DNA of 38,646 bases, taken from assembly GCA_032718475.1 (NCBI GenBank), contig JAUCBJ010008713.1, positions 1 through 38,646 on the forward strand, written 5' to 3'. Position 1 is the first letter of the stretch, and the number at the start of each line of letters is the position of its first letter. The translations under genes and the position numbers were made by a program. Shown here in pieces: positions 10,567-19,887 of the stretch. This DNA is from Nemertoderma westbladi (Eukaryota > Xenacoelomorpha > Nemertodermatida > Nemertodermatidae). Under the pieces are notes generated by a model. It saw only the letters and a program-made list of their open reading frames with translations, was not told the DNA's origin and did no database searches.

Positions 10567-12513
10567 ATGTTACCGGTAAGTCTTAAACTATTTTCTCTGC
10601 TGTCAGCTCTTTTCCTTTCGCCACTAAATCCAACAGGCGTCTGCGGCGATAAAGAAGGGAAGTTGTACCTCATCAACTTTGGGTTGGATGTTCCCTTATG
10701 TGACGATGGAAACAATGGAACTAAATCCGGTTTGATTCTAAAACAGGTTAGTTTATTATTTAATTCATAAAGTATTCATTTAGCTTTTTTATCGTAATTT
10801 TTCATTTAATAATTTGCTGTGATAATATAACCCTCCTCTATGAATAATGTTTGATTTATTCTTCAAAGCAGAGAAACGTTTTCTCACATAATAATTCCAT
10901 TACCTAAATAAAAGGTTAGCATCCTAAAGAGAGTGACAGCGCAGATATGACTGTAGCCAATAGCCAGTTCCTCACCAACCGTCTGTTATTTATTCAGTTC
11001 ACATTTATTTTTGTTTTTGTCGAGTATTGCAGACTAGTTTGCTATTCTGTGTTGGAATATCCATATTGGGTGTCCAGTTGTCCTTTTTGGTTCTCCATTT
11101 GTCCGTATAGGTTATCCGCGTCTCCGGTACCATATTATTCCATATTATGCTATATTATTCCATATTATACCATATTATTCTTTCATCAATAGCTATTTAT
11201 AATTTATTTATTATTACAGGCTATAATGATGGACTATGTGGAGCCGTTAATGTAAGTGTATTAGTTATATTAAATTATTATTATTATTTTATATCCACAG
11301 TATTGAATCGCACATTTTCAACATTAAACTCAGATTCACCAGTAATGATTGGACTGGGAGGAAAAAGTTGTGAACAATGTAAACAATGTACAATCAATAA
11401 TATTTTTCTTCCCAATAAATATGATCTGAACAAAGGCTTATTTTCTTATCGTTACAAAGATTTTTATATAAAGCAGACATCACTAATTATCCTACCCCAC
11501 ATAAAGGCGGCACAGTGCCGTTTTCAAAATTTGTAACTCTCTCTCATTTGAACCTCATGTGCGCCACACTGCCGCCTTAATCATTTGTAACATAATTATT
11601 TGCTAAAGTTAATTTCATGCGATTTCATAGATATTGTAAGTGGTGAAAAGTTGAGTTGAATTCGTTATTAAAAAACATCTATAATACCATAGGCCCGCCC
11701 TCTAAAAGGAATCGGAATGGATCTTTGCACAAATCTTACCGGATCTCACACCCCCTCACTCAACGGTATTCACTAATATTTCCTAACAGGTTACAGAATT
11801 GGAAGAACAGAATACAGAGTTGAAAGAAAATATTACTCAGTTGAGTGACCAAGTAATCGATATAAATACAACCTTAACTAACCAAGTCGATGAGCTAAAG
11901 AACGTTGTTAGTTTCTTTAGCCAATTCTTGTTTGGGCAGGAGATAAAGATTCAACAAACAGTTGATGGTCCGGAGATAAAGATTCAACAAAGAGTTGATG
12001 GATCTGTTGACTTCTATCGAAACTGGGATGAATATGTTGAAGGATTTGGCGACTCCGAATACGAATTTTTGGATGGGGTTGGAGACGATCCACAAGCTGA
12101 GTAAAGGCGGGGTGAAGTTGAGAGTCGATTTGTGGTTCACTGGAAGGGGGTGGGATGTTAAAACCAAGGAGCGGGTGAATTACACCAACGAACACCGATA
12201 CGCGGAATACAACAACTTCTCTATCGGATCAGCTGCAACTAATTACACCCTACATGTATCCGGTTACCATGGTACTGCTGGTGACTCATTGGAGTTTCAC
12301 AACGGTCTCCCATTCTCTACCAAGGACCGCGATAATGACGAGTTAGACGACTACAACTGCGCCGTAGAACTTACTGGGTCGTGGTGGTACAATGGCTGCC
12401 GGCGCAGTAACTTGAACGGAGAATATGGTGCGGAGTGGCCGAAAGGACCTTATTGGGTTCATTTTACTGGAGGGAATCCGGCTTCTCGAGTTGAAATGAA
12501 GATTTTGATTTAG
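10567..12513 (+). CDS. Secreted fibrinogen-related protein (FReD), frame broken by one extra T
   Basis: Exon 1 (10567-10746) encodes a signal peptide (MLPVSLKLFSLLSALFLSPL...) and ends in frame at donor CAG|GTTAGT. The main exon (11790-12513, after ..CTAACAG) starts with a short coiled coil (VTELEEQNTELKENITQLSD) and continues into a fibrinogen C-terminal domain: QQRVDGSVDFYRNWDEYVEG, then RAEYNNF-type core, the calcium-site motif KDRDNDELDDYNCA, and WWYNGCRRSNLNGEYG with the conserved Cys pair. The frame changes at the T run 12066-12070, where five T stand and four would keep the domain continuous. The N-terminal part of the fibrinogen fold, with its first Cys pair, is absent or lies on an unseen exon. 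Splicing exon 1 directly to 11790 keeps phase; a possible 32-nt exon at 11220-11251 would not. The family binds glycans in innate immunity (ficolins, FREPs, ixoderins); the ligand here is unknown. Confidence 0.8.
11502..11580. repeat. Small inverted repeat in the intron of the fibrinogen-related gene
   Basis: ATAAAGGCGGCACAGTG at the left and CACACTGCCGCCTTAA at the right form imperfect ~15-bp inverted ends about 80 bp apart. The ends are GC-rich within AT-rich intron sequence. It could be a tiny MITE or simply a hairpin. Confidence 0.45.
11939..12004 (+). repeat. 33-bp in-frame tandem duplication inside the fibrinogen domain
   Basis: Two adjacent 33-bp units (11939-11971, 11972-12004) encode an 11-residue repeat, EIKIQQTVDGP then EIKIQQRVDGS. 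The second matches the conserved fibrinogen strand (..QRRVDGS..). The duplication would add one extra strand-like segment ahead of the domain core. Confidence 0.85.
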
Positions 12514-12906
12514 TGAAACTGTAAGATTTATATAAAATTACTAAATAATTTCAACAGAGTAGCGTTGGAAACTAACTTTTACATTTAATTATAAAATATA
12601 ATAAATAATATTAATATAATTATAAAAAATTATAATAATAAATATTAAATAATATATTTATATAAATATAAATAAAATATAATAATATATTTGGGTGAAA
12701 AGTTAATAATAATTATTAATAATACTGTAGTTCCGGAATAAATATCGTTTTTTACTATAAAATTATTTACTTTAACGTTTTTATTATTTATTTTACAGTT
12801 TGAATTCCCAATGAGTTGTAGAAGAGATACTGTACCTTGGTCTACAGTTCTATATGATTCATTAAACACAACTGCTATATGTTACCGGTACCAGTTTATA
12901 TGTGTG

Positions 12907-13027
12907 ATGGTTATGGGTTATTGGTTAATGTTTGGTTAACCCCTTCCATATATGGTTATTGGTTTATGTTTGGTTTAACACCTTCCATATATGGTTATTG
13001 GTTTATGTTTGGTTTAACCCCTTAGAT
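12907..13027 (+). repeat. 39-bp tandem repeat, about 2.7 copies
   Basis: Units containing CCTTCCATATATGGTTATTG and GTTTATGTTTGGTTTAACCC repeat with a 39-bp period (anchors at 12942 and 12981), and a diverged copy starts near 12907. Confidence 0.85.
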
Positions 13028-13483
13028 ACTGAAGAGAAAGTAAAGGCCCCACCTAGATCACTGAATGTTTTCTTCTTTAATATAAATCCCACATGGCAAT
13101 TTTATGTAATAACAGAGCACCTAAACTAATTATGAGAATATATATGCTACTTTTATCGACCTAATAAACTTTTTTTAAAGAAATTCTATAAGATAAATGT
13201 TAAAGAACTGCCGAAACCCTTTCGAATGAGCCTAAAAATCATTAGATTTGGTTGAAAAATGGCGGACGAGTAGTTGTGTTTTAAAAATGATAAATGTCAT
13301 TCTGAGATAATTGATTTTAAAGGTTGCCTTCCCGCGCAAAAACTGTCTGCTAATATGTGAGAATGTCTGTCAATACTTTTCTAGCAACAAGAAAGAACAT
13401 AACCATGCTCAGATTTTTGTCATGGGGATTTTCATGGTCGTTGATTTCATTTCTGAGGTCAGGTTTTACTTTGAATGAAATCT

Positions 13484-13870
13484 AGTTTGTCTGTATGTCT
13501 GTTTGGCGGTCTATCTGACTATCCGACAATATGTCCGTCAAATATAATAAAAGGGCACCCCTTCTCTCAAAAAGTTTTGCTATAGGTCGTTTTGCTGGTC
13601 GCAGAATTCATTTCGAGTGTCAGTTTAACATTTGTTGACTTTCAAATTGTCTGTTTGGCTGTCAGGCTGTCGGTTATATTTTGACGGACAGACTGACAGG
13701 CATATAGACAGAAACGAATAATTATTTGAATAATGATTATTTGAATAATCAGAACTGAAGTCACCGACCTGACAAGCCGTATATGGAATTTTTTAGGCAG
13801 TTTGTATGTTTTTTATTGACGGACAGACAAACTGAGAGACAGACCGACAATCAAACGGACAGACAGCCAT
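13484..13870. repeat. GTCTGT / GACAGAC inverted simple-repeat cluster
   Basis: The left part is rich in GTCTGT(T/A) words (13488-13675). The right part holds their complement (GACGGACAGAC at about 13673 and 13819; GGACAGACAGCC at 13857). The two sides could fold back on each other. It resembles dispersed elements carrying GTCTGT tracts, but I cannot assign a family. Confidence 0.5.
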
Positions 13871-13979
13871 ATCTCGAGAATTAAAATAGATCTTGCTAAA
13901 CGGTTTGAAAATTTGGAATCGTGATAAAAAAAATCTGCTGTAGATTAAATCGTAAAAAAAATTTGAAAAAATTTTTGAA

Positions 13980-13999
13980 GGGGGGGGGGGGGGGGGGGG
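13980..13999 (+). repeat. Poly(G) tract, 20 nt
   Basis: Uninterrupted run of G on the plus strand, just outside the GC-rich gypsy remnant. A matching 19-nt run lies on the other side at 17719-17737. Confidence 0.9.
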
Positions 14000-14118
14000 T
14001 GAGTGCGTGAATATGAAGATTATAAGGTTTGTGACTAGCTGTCTGGTACTGGTCGTCCGTATATTCAGTAAGTCAGTATACCGGAATATCCATAACGCAT
14101 ACCGATACAACAAGACAA

Positions 14119-14290
14119 GGGGCGAGCCATCGAGGCGAGTCTACTATACATACCCCTTCGGCGAAGAGGGTGAGCTAAGTGCGATCTTGTTCGGATACAG
14201 GTGGGGGCGAGCCATCGAGGCAAGTCTACTACAAGTCTACTACATTAGAATAAGGGGTTGGGGCGAGCCATAGGGGTGGGTCTTCTATTC
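14119..14290. repeat. Three short direct repeats at the 3' side of the gypsy remnant
   Basis: GGGGCGAGCCATCGAGGC(G/A)AGTCTACTA starts at 14119 and 14204, with a diverged third copy at 14260. Spacing is 85 and 56 bp. They sit between the poly(G) tract and the end of the integrase reading frame and could be part of a degraded LTR or 3' leader. Confidence 0.65.
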
Positions 14291-15135
14291 ATTACCATAA
14301 CCATAATATGCTGGTGGTTGGACGAGTCTGTCAGAACGAGTATGGGTCGGGTTGGTTGGTTGTTGAGAGGCAACGGTGGACCATGGCCTCTGTGTTGGTG
14401 GATTGTGTGGTGTTTGAGTCACGGGTGTTGGTGGGGCGAGATGTGATGGCAGTGTGGGCTCAGGTTGGGCAGACGTAGGGGGTGGGGCGGGCGGGCCGCT
14501 AGGGGGCGCCTGAATGTGCGGACACACAAAAGGACGCAGTTCTGTCGCACAATTCGCCGGCTCTCTTGGCGCACGTGGAAGTCGTGGTTGGGGAGGGCCT
14601 CGACCATGGTTCCAAGGCCAGTCCAACGAAGGAAAACCTGGAAAACCTGGAAAGCCAGGATCCCCTGCGCGATTGCGTCCGAGTCGTGGTTGGCCCTCAG
14701 GATGAGTTTCTTCATGGCCTTGACCGCGGCCTCGGCGCGGCCATTGGTGTGCGCCAGGTAGGGGCTGGAGGGCTCGAGCTGGACCCCCCACTGGTGGAGA
14801 AACTGGCGGACTTCGTTGGATACGAATTGGGGGCTGCTGTCGGGGTGGATGATTGTAGGGACAGTGGTGGCGAGGAAGAGGTGGTGGAGGCAGTCGATGA
14901 TCGCGCGAGATGTTGTGTCTGAGTTGAGGCGGTACAGCATGGGCCAGTCGGTATACTCATCGGTGACCCCTAAGTATTTAATGGCGCCGACCTGGAAGAT
15001 GTCAGCATGGGCGCGCTGGAAGGGCCTCATGGCCTCCGGGTTGTGTTGGAGGGGCTCAGGGGCGTGGGTGGGGAGGTTGGTCTGGCAGGAACGGCATTTA
15101 CTGTTTGCTGGATGTCGTTCAGTAGGGATGTCCAC
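14285..15135 (-). pseudogene. Gypsy integrase core and C-terminal tail
   Basis: The core reads RAHADIFQVGAIKYLGVTDE, then IIHPDSSPQFVSNEV, then SPYLAHTNGRAEAAVKAMKK. The D, D and E positions of the DDE triad are therefore present. The frame is lost within a GGAAAACCT-type local repeat (about 14625-14660). The end is recognisable in another frame as a Pro-rich tail finishing DRLVQPPAYYGYGNE and a stop at 14285, resembling the ..RPPARY ends of gypsy integrases. It is dead because its upstream frames are broken. Confidence 0.8.
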
Positions 15136-16013
15136 CAGACCGACCTGGTCGCACGATCCCGAGTCTTGTTCAGCCCCTGGTGGGCGGCGTGTAGCTGTTG
15201 GGGGGTAGTGCGGCGCAACTCAACGGGGATGTAAAGTTGAGGGCCTTTTAGGATCACCCCCTCGTGGATCATCAGGTCGGCGCGGTGGGCGAAGTAGGGC
15301 CGGAGTTGGTCGTCAACCACATTGTGTTTTGAGGTCGGCCAACCCTCTTGGATGACGTTGAGGAGGGCGCGGTAAACTGGGTCGCGTTGGCCGGCCTCCT
15401 GAACTTGCTTGATACGCGCGTCCCGGGAATCAAGCGATGGGAGTTGGCCGATGGTGGCGTTCACCATGAATTCCTGGTCTGCGTTGTCATCGGGGGTCAG
15501 TAGTAAGTCGTCGGGCTGAGGTGCGTGGAGGGGGGCATAGGAAAACGCGTCGGTGACGAGGTGCTTCGAACCGTATTGGTGGCATGCGGTGAAGTTGAAC
15601 CGGGCCAACGCAGTCTTCAACTTCAGGAGGCGATCGTTGGTTACCTGGACCAGGCGGCAGTCATTGAGTACTGGGATCAGGGGGTTGCAGTCCATCAGCA
15701 GGTCGAAGTGATGGAGGCCGTCGAGGAAGTAGCGACATTTGTGGGCAGCCCAGGCGGCACCCAAGGCCTCGAGTTCGGCCATCCCGGACCAGTTGGCCTC
15801 GTGTTTCGCGAGGTTCCGGGAACCGCACTGAATGGTCATCCACCCATTCCGGGCCAAGTCCCACCGCCTCAGAAGGAAACCAAGTCCATTCAGGCGGGAG
15901 GCATTGGTGAGGAGCTCGGTACGATGATTGGGATGGAACCTGGAGAGGTAGCGTGCGGTGGAGAGTGCGGTGCGGGTCACCTTGAATGCAGCCTGGTGCT
16001 GGGGGAGCCACAA
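15027..16013 (-). pseudogene. Gypsy RNase H and integrase N-terminal zinc-binding region
   Basis: RNase H begins near TELLTNASRLNGLGF, where the usual TDAS has become TNAS. As in the protease, the change fits CpG deamination (ACC AAT GCC, the preceding base being C). It continues with GSRNLAKHEANWSGMAELEAL and the CNPLIPVLND segment. The tether has HQYGSKHLVTDAFSYAP in place of the common ..ADALSR. The integrase HHCC region starts at LHAAHQGLNKTRDRATRSVWW; its Cys pair is shifted into the next frame (KCRSCQ). Confidence 0.8.
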
Positions 16014-17251
16014 CCAAAGCGGAGTAGTTGGAGTTTAGGCTGCGGAGGGGCTCCACCAGTTGGGTGATCTCGGCGGTGGAGTTGCCGAGTTGCTGAGCCA
16101 GGCTGAGGAATGATTGGAGTTCTTTCCGACAAGTCGGGATAGGGAAGCGACGAAGGTCGTCCTTGAGCTCCAGGTCGATGCGGTGCTGGCAGTGTGAGGT
16201 AGCCGCCGAATCTCACCTCAGGAAGGCAGAACTGCACCTTCTTGGTGTTTATCGAGATGTCGGCGACGTCGCAGGCTGCGAGAACCCGGGCGACGGCTTC
16301 CTCGTGGTCTTCCTCGGTGTCGGAATACACCAGGATGTCCTCCACGATCCTGGCGATGTTGGGGATGATGTGCAGGGCCTTGGCCATTCGGGCGTTGAAA
16401 ACGTCCGAACTGCCATGCTGTCCCATGGGCATCCTGCGGTACCAGTAGTGACCATGCGGGGTGACGAAGTTGGTCAACCCCTTCAGCCCATCCAGGACTG
16501 AGAAGAATTACGCGGATGGCGGAATCCGAGAGACAACCTGGAACGGGGCTGGGGAGAAGTAGGCAGGTCGGATGGTGTGCCTGTTGAGTTGCCGGAGGTC
16601 CACCGTGATGCAAACTGAGTTGGGGTCCTTCTTCCGGGTGACAACCATGGGACTGAGCCTTGCGCTCGGGTCGTTCTCGTTGTCTGCGGGCTCAAGCATC
16701 CCCATGGTGACTTGGTCACGGAGTTCCCGGTCGAAGGCTTCCTCCAAGTTGGCGGGGATGGCACGGTTCGCATACGAGAAAGTTGGAGAGGCGTCCTCGC
16801 GGAGTTTGATTGTTATTGGGCCGCCTCTCATTACCCAACAGATCCCCGACAGTGGACGTGGGAAACGGGCCGCGAGTTTATCCCATGTGGTGCTGGTGGT
16901 TGTAGCTGCTGGTGCAGTAGCCAGGGCTGGTGGTGGGGTGGTTGGGATGGCAACCGGTTCGGGCGGGGTCGGCTGTGCTGGCCGGGCCGCAATGGAGGAG
17001 CATTGTGGGCGGTGCAGCGTACCTCCTCGCAGGATCGGGCTCGATAGGATCCTGAGGAGGAAATACGCCTTGAAGGACAGCAGTGGTTGTTGGAGACCGT
17101 CTAGCACCCAGACCTCGGTGGTGCATGCTGTGCGGAGCTCCAAGCACTGGAAGGTGGCTTTGAAGATCCCTTTGAACGACCAGCCAGTCCTACTGCCATT
17201 AGCGAGTTTGGGGGCCTGCGGGGCAGGGACTGGTTGCCGTAGGTTGGCCAC
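15977..17251 (-). pseudogene. Gypsy reverse transcriptase, interrupted
   Basis: The first part (16508-17251) has the fingers segment MLEPADNENDPSARLSPMVV followed by TRKKDPNSVCITVDLRQLN. An in-frame TAA at 16508-16510 follows. The same frame resumes with FFSVLDGLKG and goes directly into LTNFVTPHGHYWY, so about ten residues expected after motif A are missing. The catalytic box reads ARIVEDILVYSDTEEDH, with Glu in the first Asp position of the usual (Y)xDD. After ...EVRFGGYLT the frame is lost and downstream thumb sequence appears in other frames. The order and motifs identify a Ty3/gypsy RT; it cannot be active. Confidence 0.85.
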
Positions 17252-17412
17252 CCGCCCCCGAAGGCGAGAAACGTACGGAGCGGGATTCCAGTTATGTTGG
17301 CTCCGGAGTTGGGGAGGAACTGGAGCTCGCGGATGCCGAAGGAGGTGTTGGCGGCAACCTGGAACCCGACTGTGTCGGTCTCCAGCGGCTCCAGCTGCTC
17401 CATCGCTGACAC
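17101..17412 (-). pseudogene. Gypsy aspartic protease fragment with Asp-to-Asn active site
   Basis: The frame contains FLPNSGANITGIP where a retropepsin should read (D)SGAN or (D)TGA. The codon is AAC, preceded by C. A GAC codon there would have formed a CpG, so a CpG-to-CpA transition explains the loss. The frame is disrupted near 17250 and the protease C-terminus continues in the next frame (ending VWVLDGLQQPLLS). Protease activity is not expected. Confidence 0.75.
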
Positions 17413-17718
17413 GAGTGGGGCATCAGTCAGTTCGGCGCTGGCGAGGAGGGACCAAACCTCGGCGAGGTTGGTCGAAGAGAAGTCGGAGTCGCTCTGAGTC
17501 GATATCGAATGGTGGGAGTGCGCTGCGGAGGATAAAAGTGTGAGGGTCGTGGTTGTTGGCGGCGGGGCGGGTGCGTATCCATGTGGGTATCCATGGCAGT
17601 GACAGATAGTGATTTTACAGTTTTAGGCAGTCAGGTATGGCAGTTTGGGCATGGGCAGTGAGTGTCACGGTAGGTTCGAGAACCAAAGCTGCAATATTCT
17701 ACAGTATGAGACAATGTC

Positions 17719-17737
17719 GGGGGGGGGGGGGGGGGGG
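17719..17737 (+). repeat. Poly(G) tract, 19 nt
   Basis: Uninterrupted G run on the plus strand, next to the 5' side of the gypsy remnant. It is almost the same length and has the same orientation as the run at 13980-13999. Confidence 0.9.
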
Positions 17738-18540
17738 TGTTTAAACACTCAATCAAAGGAAAAAATTTAGTAATTATCTAAGGGAATAATTTATACAGTA
17801 GGCCTACCTAGAGTGCTACAATATCTCAGGTTACAATACCTACAGTTGTTATACAGTAGTACAGACAATATGTACTGTATTTAAATTTTCATTTGTACAT
17901 TTTTGCAGTGAACAAATAAAAATATTAAACTGTCAAAAATTAAACTGCATTTACATAAACCACCAACGCCAACACCAACCCCCCGACTCTACCTCAATTT
18001 GCAGAACTGAAATTATTGGATAGATATATGGTTTCTTATCTTAGAATAATCGATTAGAAACAGTTTACAATTTATTATTTTCAATAAATTCATAATTATG
18101 AATTATCTAATATGGTTGTAAATAAGATCAAATATATAGATTTTAATAATCGAATTAATATTTTTTGGTGATCGCTTAAAGTTATATAGGATACTCCTAA
18201 GTCTTAATTATATTATATTATATAATTATAATTATTTATATTATTATTATTATTATTTATATTTAATAATAATTAATTATTATTATAATTATTTATATTT
18301 AATAATAATTAATTATTATTATAATTATATAATTATATTATATATTATCTTATTATACTCAAACGATTACATCTCAGTTTGTATAGAGTATTGTAGGTGT
18401 AGGGCCGTAGGGTGTAGGCATAGGGTAGGTAAGGTAGGCTAAGCACTCCAGCCCCCCCCCCCCCCCCTCCCCTCATCTCTCCACAGAGTATGCACAAGGA
18501 ACGCCATGTGATTGGACAACGCTAATTTTTTTTAACCTGG

Positions 18541-18760
18541 GCAGCTACAAATGCCGCTAAATCCATGCTAAAGCGCCGCTAAGGAACCGCTAAAAACCGG
18601 ATAATTATCCCCCTAAAAACGCCGCGATCGCGGGGACCACTTTTACAGCGATTATCCGGATATTATCTTATAAAAATAGCGGGATATTAGCATGATGGTA
18701 CATACATCCCGCTATTAGCGTGCTAATCGCTGGATATGTATTTGCGGGGGGGTCTCTGCA
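18541..18760. repeat. Palindrome-rich block built on GCTAA / CGGATAAT words
   Basis: It contains the repeated word CCGCTAA/CGCTAA, CCGCGATCGCGG (perfect 12-bp palindrome), GGATAATTATCC (perfect 12-bp palindrome), and TAGCGGGAT/ATCCCGCTA as a 9-bp inverted repeat with a 20-nt loop near 18680-18717. The surroundings are plain AT-rich sequence. It may be a small MITE or structured RNA; no ORF. Confidence 0.6.
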
Positions 18761-19433
18761 AGCTATCCTAGAAGAATTACAAATAGGAATAATGTATATA
18801 AGAATATGTAGACCTATATAGCTAACAATTAAATAGATGCTAAATACTAATTAGACATGGTGACATTTACTGTATTTTAATTTCCAATACTGGTGTTTAC
18901 AAAAAGTTATAATTGGAGAGGATAATTGAAAGGCTGTTGTTACCTTAACAATCCAAATAAGAGTTCAACTGGGTCTGTATATCTATATACAGCCGCGGTG
19001 GTCTGCATACTAAGTAATCGGGTTTATTGTAGAATTAATTCTAATTGATTTAGTTTGTAATTATTAATATTAATATTATAGGGCTACATACAGTAATTAA
19101 ATACAACATTAAACAACAAAAAAAATGAACTTTATATTTATCAACCCGCAATATTTTTCAAATTCAATCGAATACTAAGGAAATTGGTTTGATCATACAC
19201 TTTTTTTACTACTGGTCTGGCAGGATGTTTCCCTTTTTCTTTACTACACAATGTTTAGCACTACTTAACCACCTCCATCTCATATTTCGATTTTGGAATA
19301 TAATCTCGAGATCTCATTGGAACTATCAACTTTATCTCCAGATTCCGAAACCGTTTTTAGCCCGTTTTCTATTTAGATGCAATACCGTAGCGACACCTAG
19401 CGGTTAATAGCTGCAAATAAGCTGTATAAAACA

Positions 19434-19451
19434 TGGTGACCGAACATGCCG
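19434..19451 (+). promoter_or_regulatory. Candidate tRNA primer-binding site, weak
   Basis: TGGTGACC follows ..AAAACA directly, as expected where an LTR ends in CA and a PBS begins with TGG. TGGTGACC matches the start expected for a tRNA-Trp primer, but the following bases diverge. No matching 3' LTR was found, so this is tentative. Confidence 0.25.
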
Positions 19452-19887
19452 TTAGGCGTTCTCGAATTAGCGCACGTCCAGATAGGTGACGGCTTTGTAG
19501 CTAAATATAAATCGGGGCTTAAATTCGACCGAGAATTGCGTGGCTAATTCGGTAGTGACACATCAAGGATCTTTTTAACGGCTTGATAAAGCGAAATAAC
19601 TAGAAAAATTAGAAATTAGAAACCCGCCCAGGTCAGTACCGGTAGTAAGAAAACTATGTCGAACTTCCATCATTAGGAATGGAAGTTTTCCGGATATATG
19701 ATTTATTGAGGAATTTTCCGATGGCCATTATGAAGGAATAACTTTTTTATATAGTATAATACAGAATTGAAGCAGTATTATTATTATTTTTATGTATTAT
19801 TTTATGGCTTTCTAGAACAGTGATACTGAATTACTAGACTTGCTTTAACTGTAATATAGCAGTAGGCATTCAACTGTACAATCAAAC

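Larger units (their letters stand above)
12514..13979. other. Non-coding, repeat-rich sequence downstream of the fibrinogen-related gene
   Basis: Very AT-rich 3' flank, then short repeats listed separately. An acceptor-like TTTATTTTACAG at 12787-12798 is followed by an open frame of about 46 codons (starting FEFPMSC), but nothing identifies it as an exon. No conserved gene is visible. Confidence 0.55.
14285..17594 (-). mobile_element. Decayed Ty3/gypsy-like retrotransposon pol (PR-RT-RNase H-IN)
   Basis: A GC-rich block in AT-rich surroundings carries, in the right order on the minus strand, protease, reverse transcriptase, RNase H and integrase fragments spread over several frames. A short start-like ORF (ATG at 17594-17592) precedes it and no Gag zinc knuckle is visible. 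I see no LTR pair. Catalytic residues are lost in protease and RNase H, RT has an internal stop and a deletion, and several frameshifts separate domains, so the copy is dead. The block is bracketed by poly(G) tracts at 13980-13999 and 17719-17737. Confidence 0.85.
17738..19887. other. AT-rich non-coding region upstream of Gag copy 2
   Basis: No gene is supported. It contains TTATTATTA/AATTAATTA low-complexity sequence (about 18190-18350), a 16-nt poly(C) at 18452-18467, a palindrome-rich block (18541-18760, listed separately) and a possible primer-binding site at 19434. The small ORF at 19189-19407 has no recognisable content. Confidence 0.6.

Noticed and set aside
11220-11251. Possible 32-nt exon 2 of the fibrinogen-related gene (..ATTACAG|GCTATA...GTTAAT|GTAAGT)
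   Set aside because: Good splice signals, but its length would put the coiled-coil exon out of frame; direct joining of exon 1 to 11790 keeps phase.
10947-11536. ORFs of 81 and 129 codons in the intron of the fibrinogen-related gene
   Set aside because: Low-complexity (YSILYHII-type) and no family match; they cross TA-rich short repeats.
14465-17543. Long plus-strand ORFs in the GC-rich block
   Set aside because: They are antisense to clear RT, RNase H and integrase motifs; long shadows are expected in GC-rich DNA.
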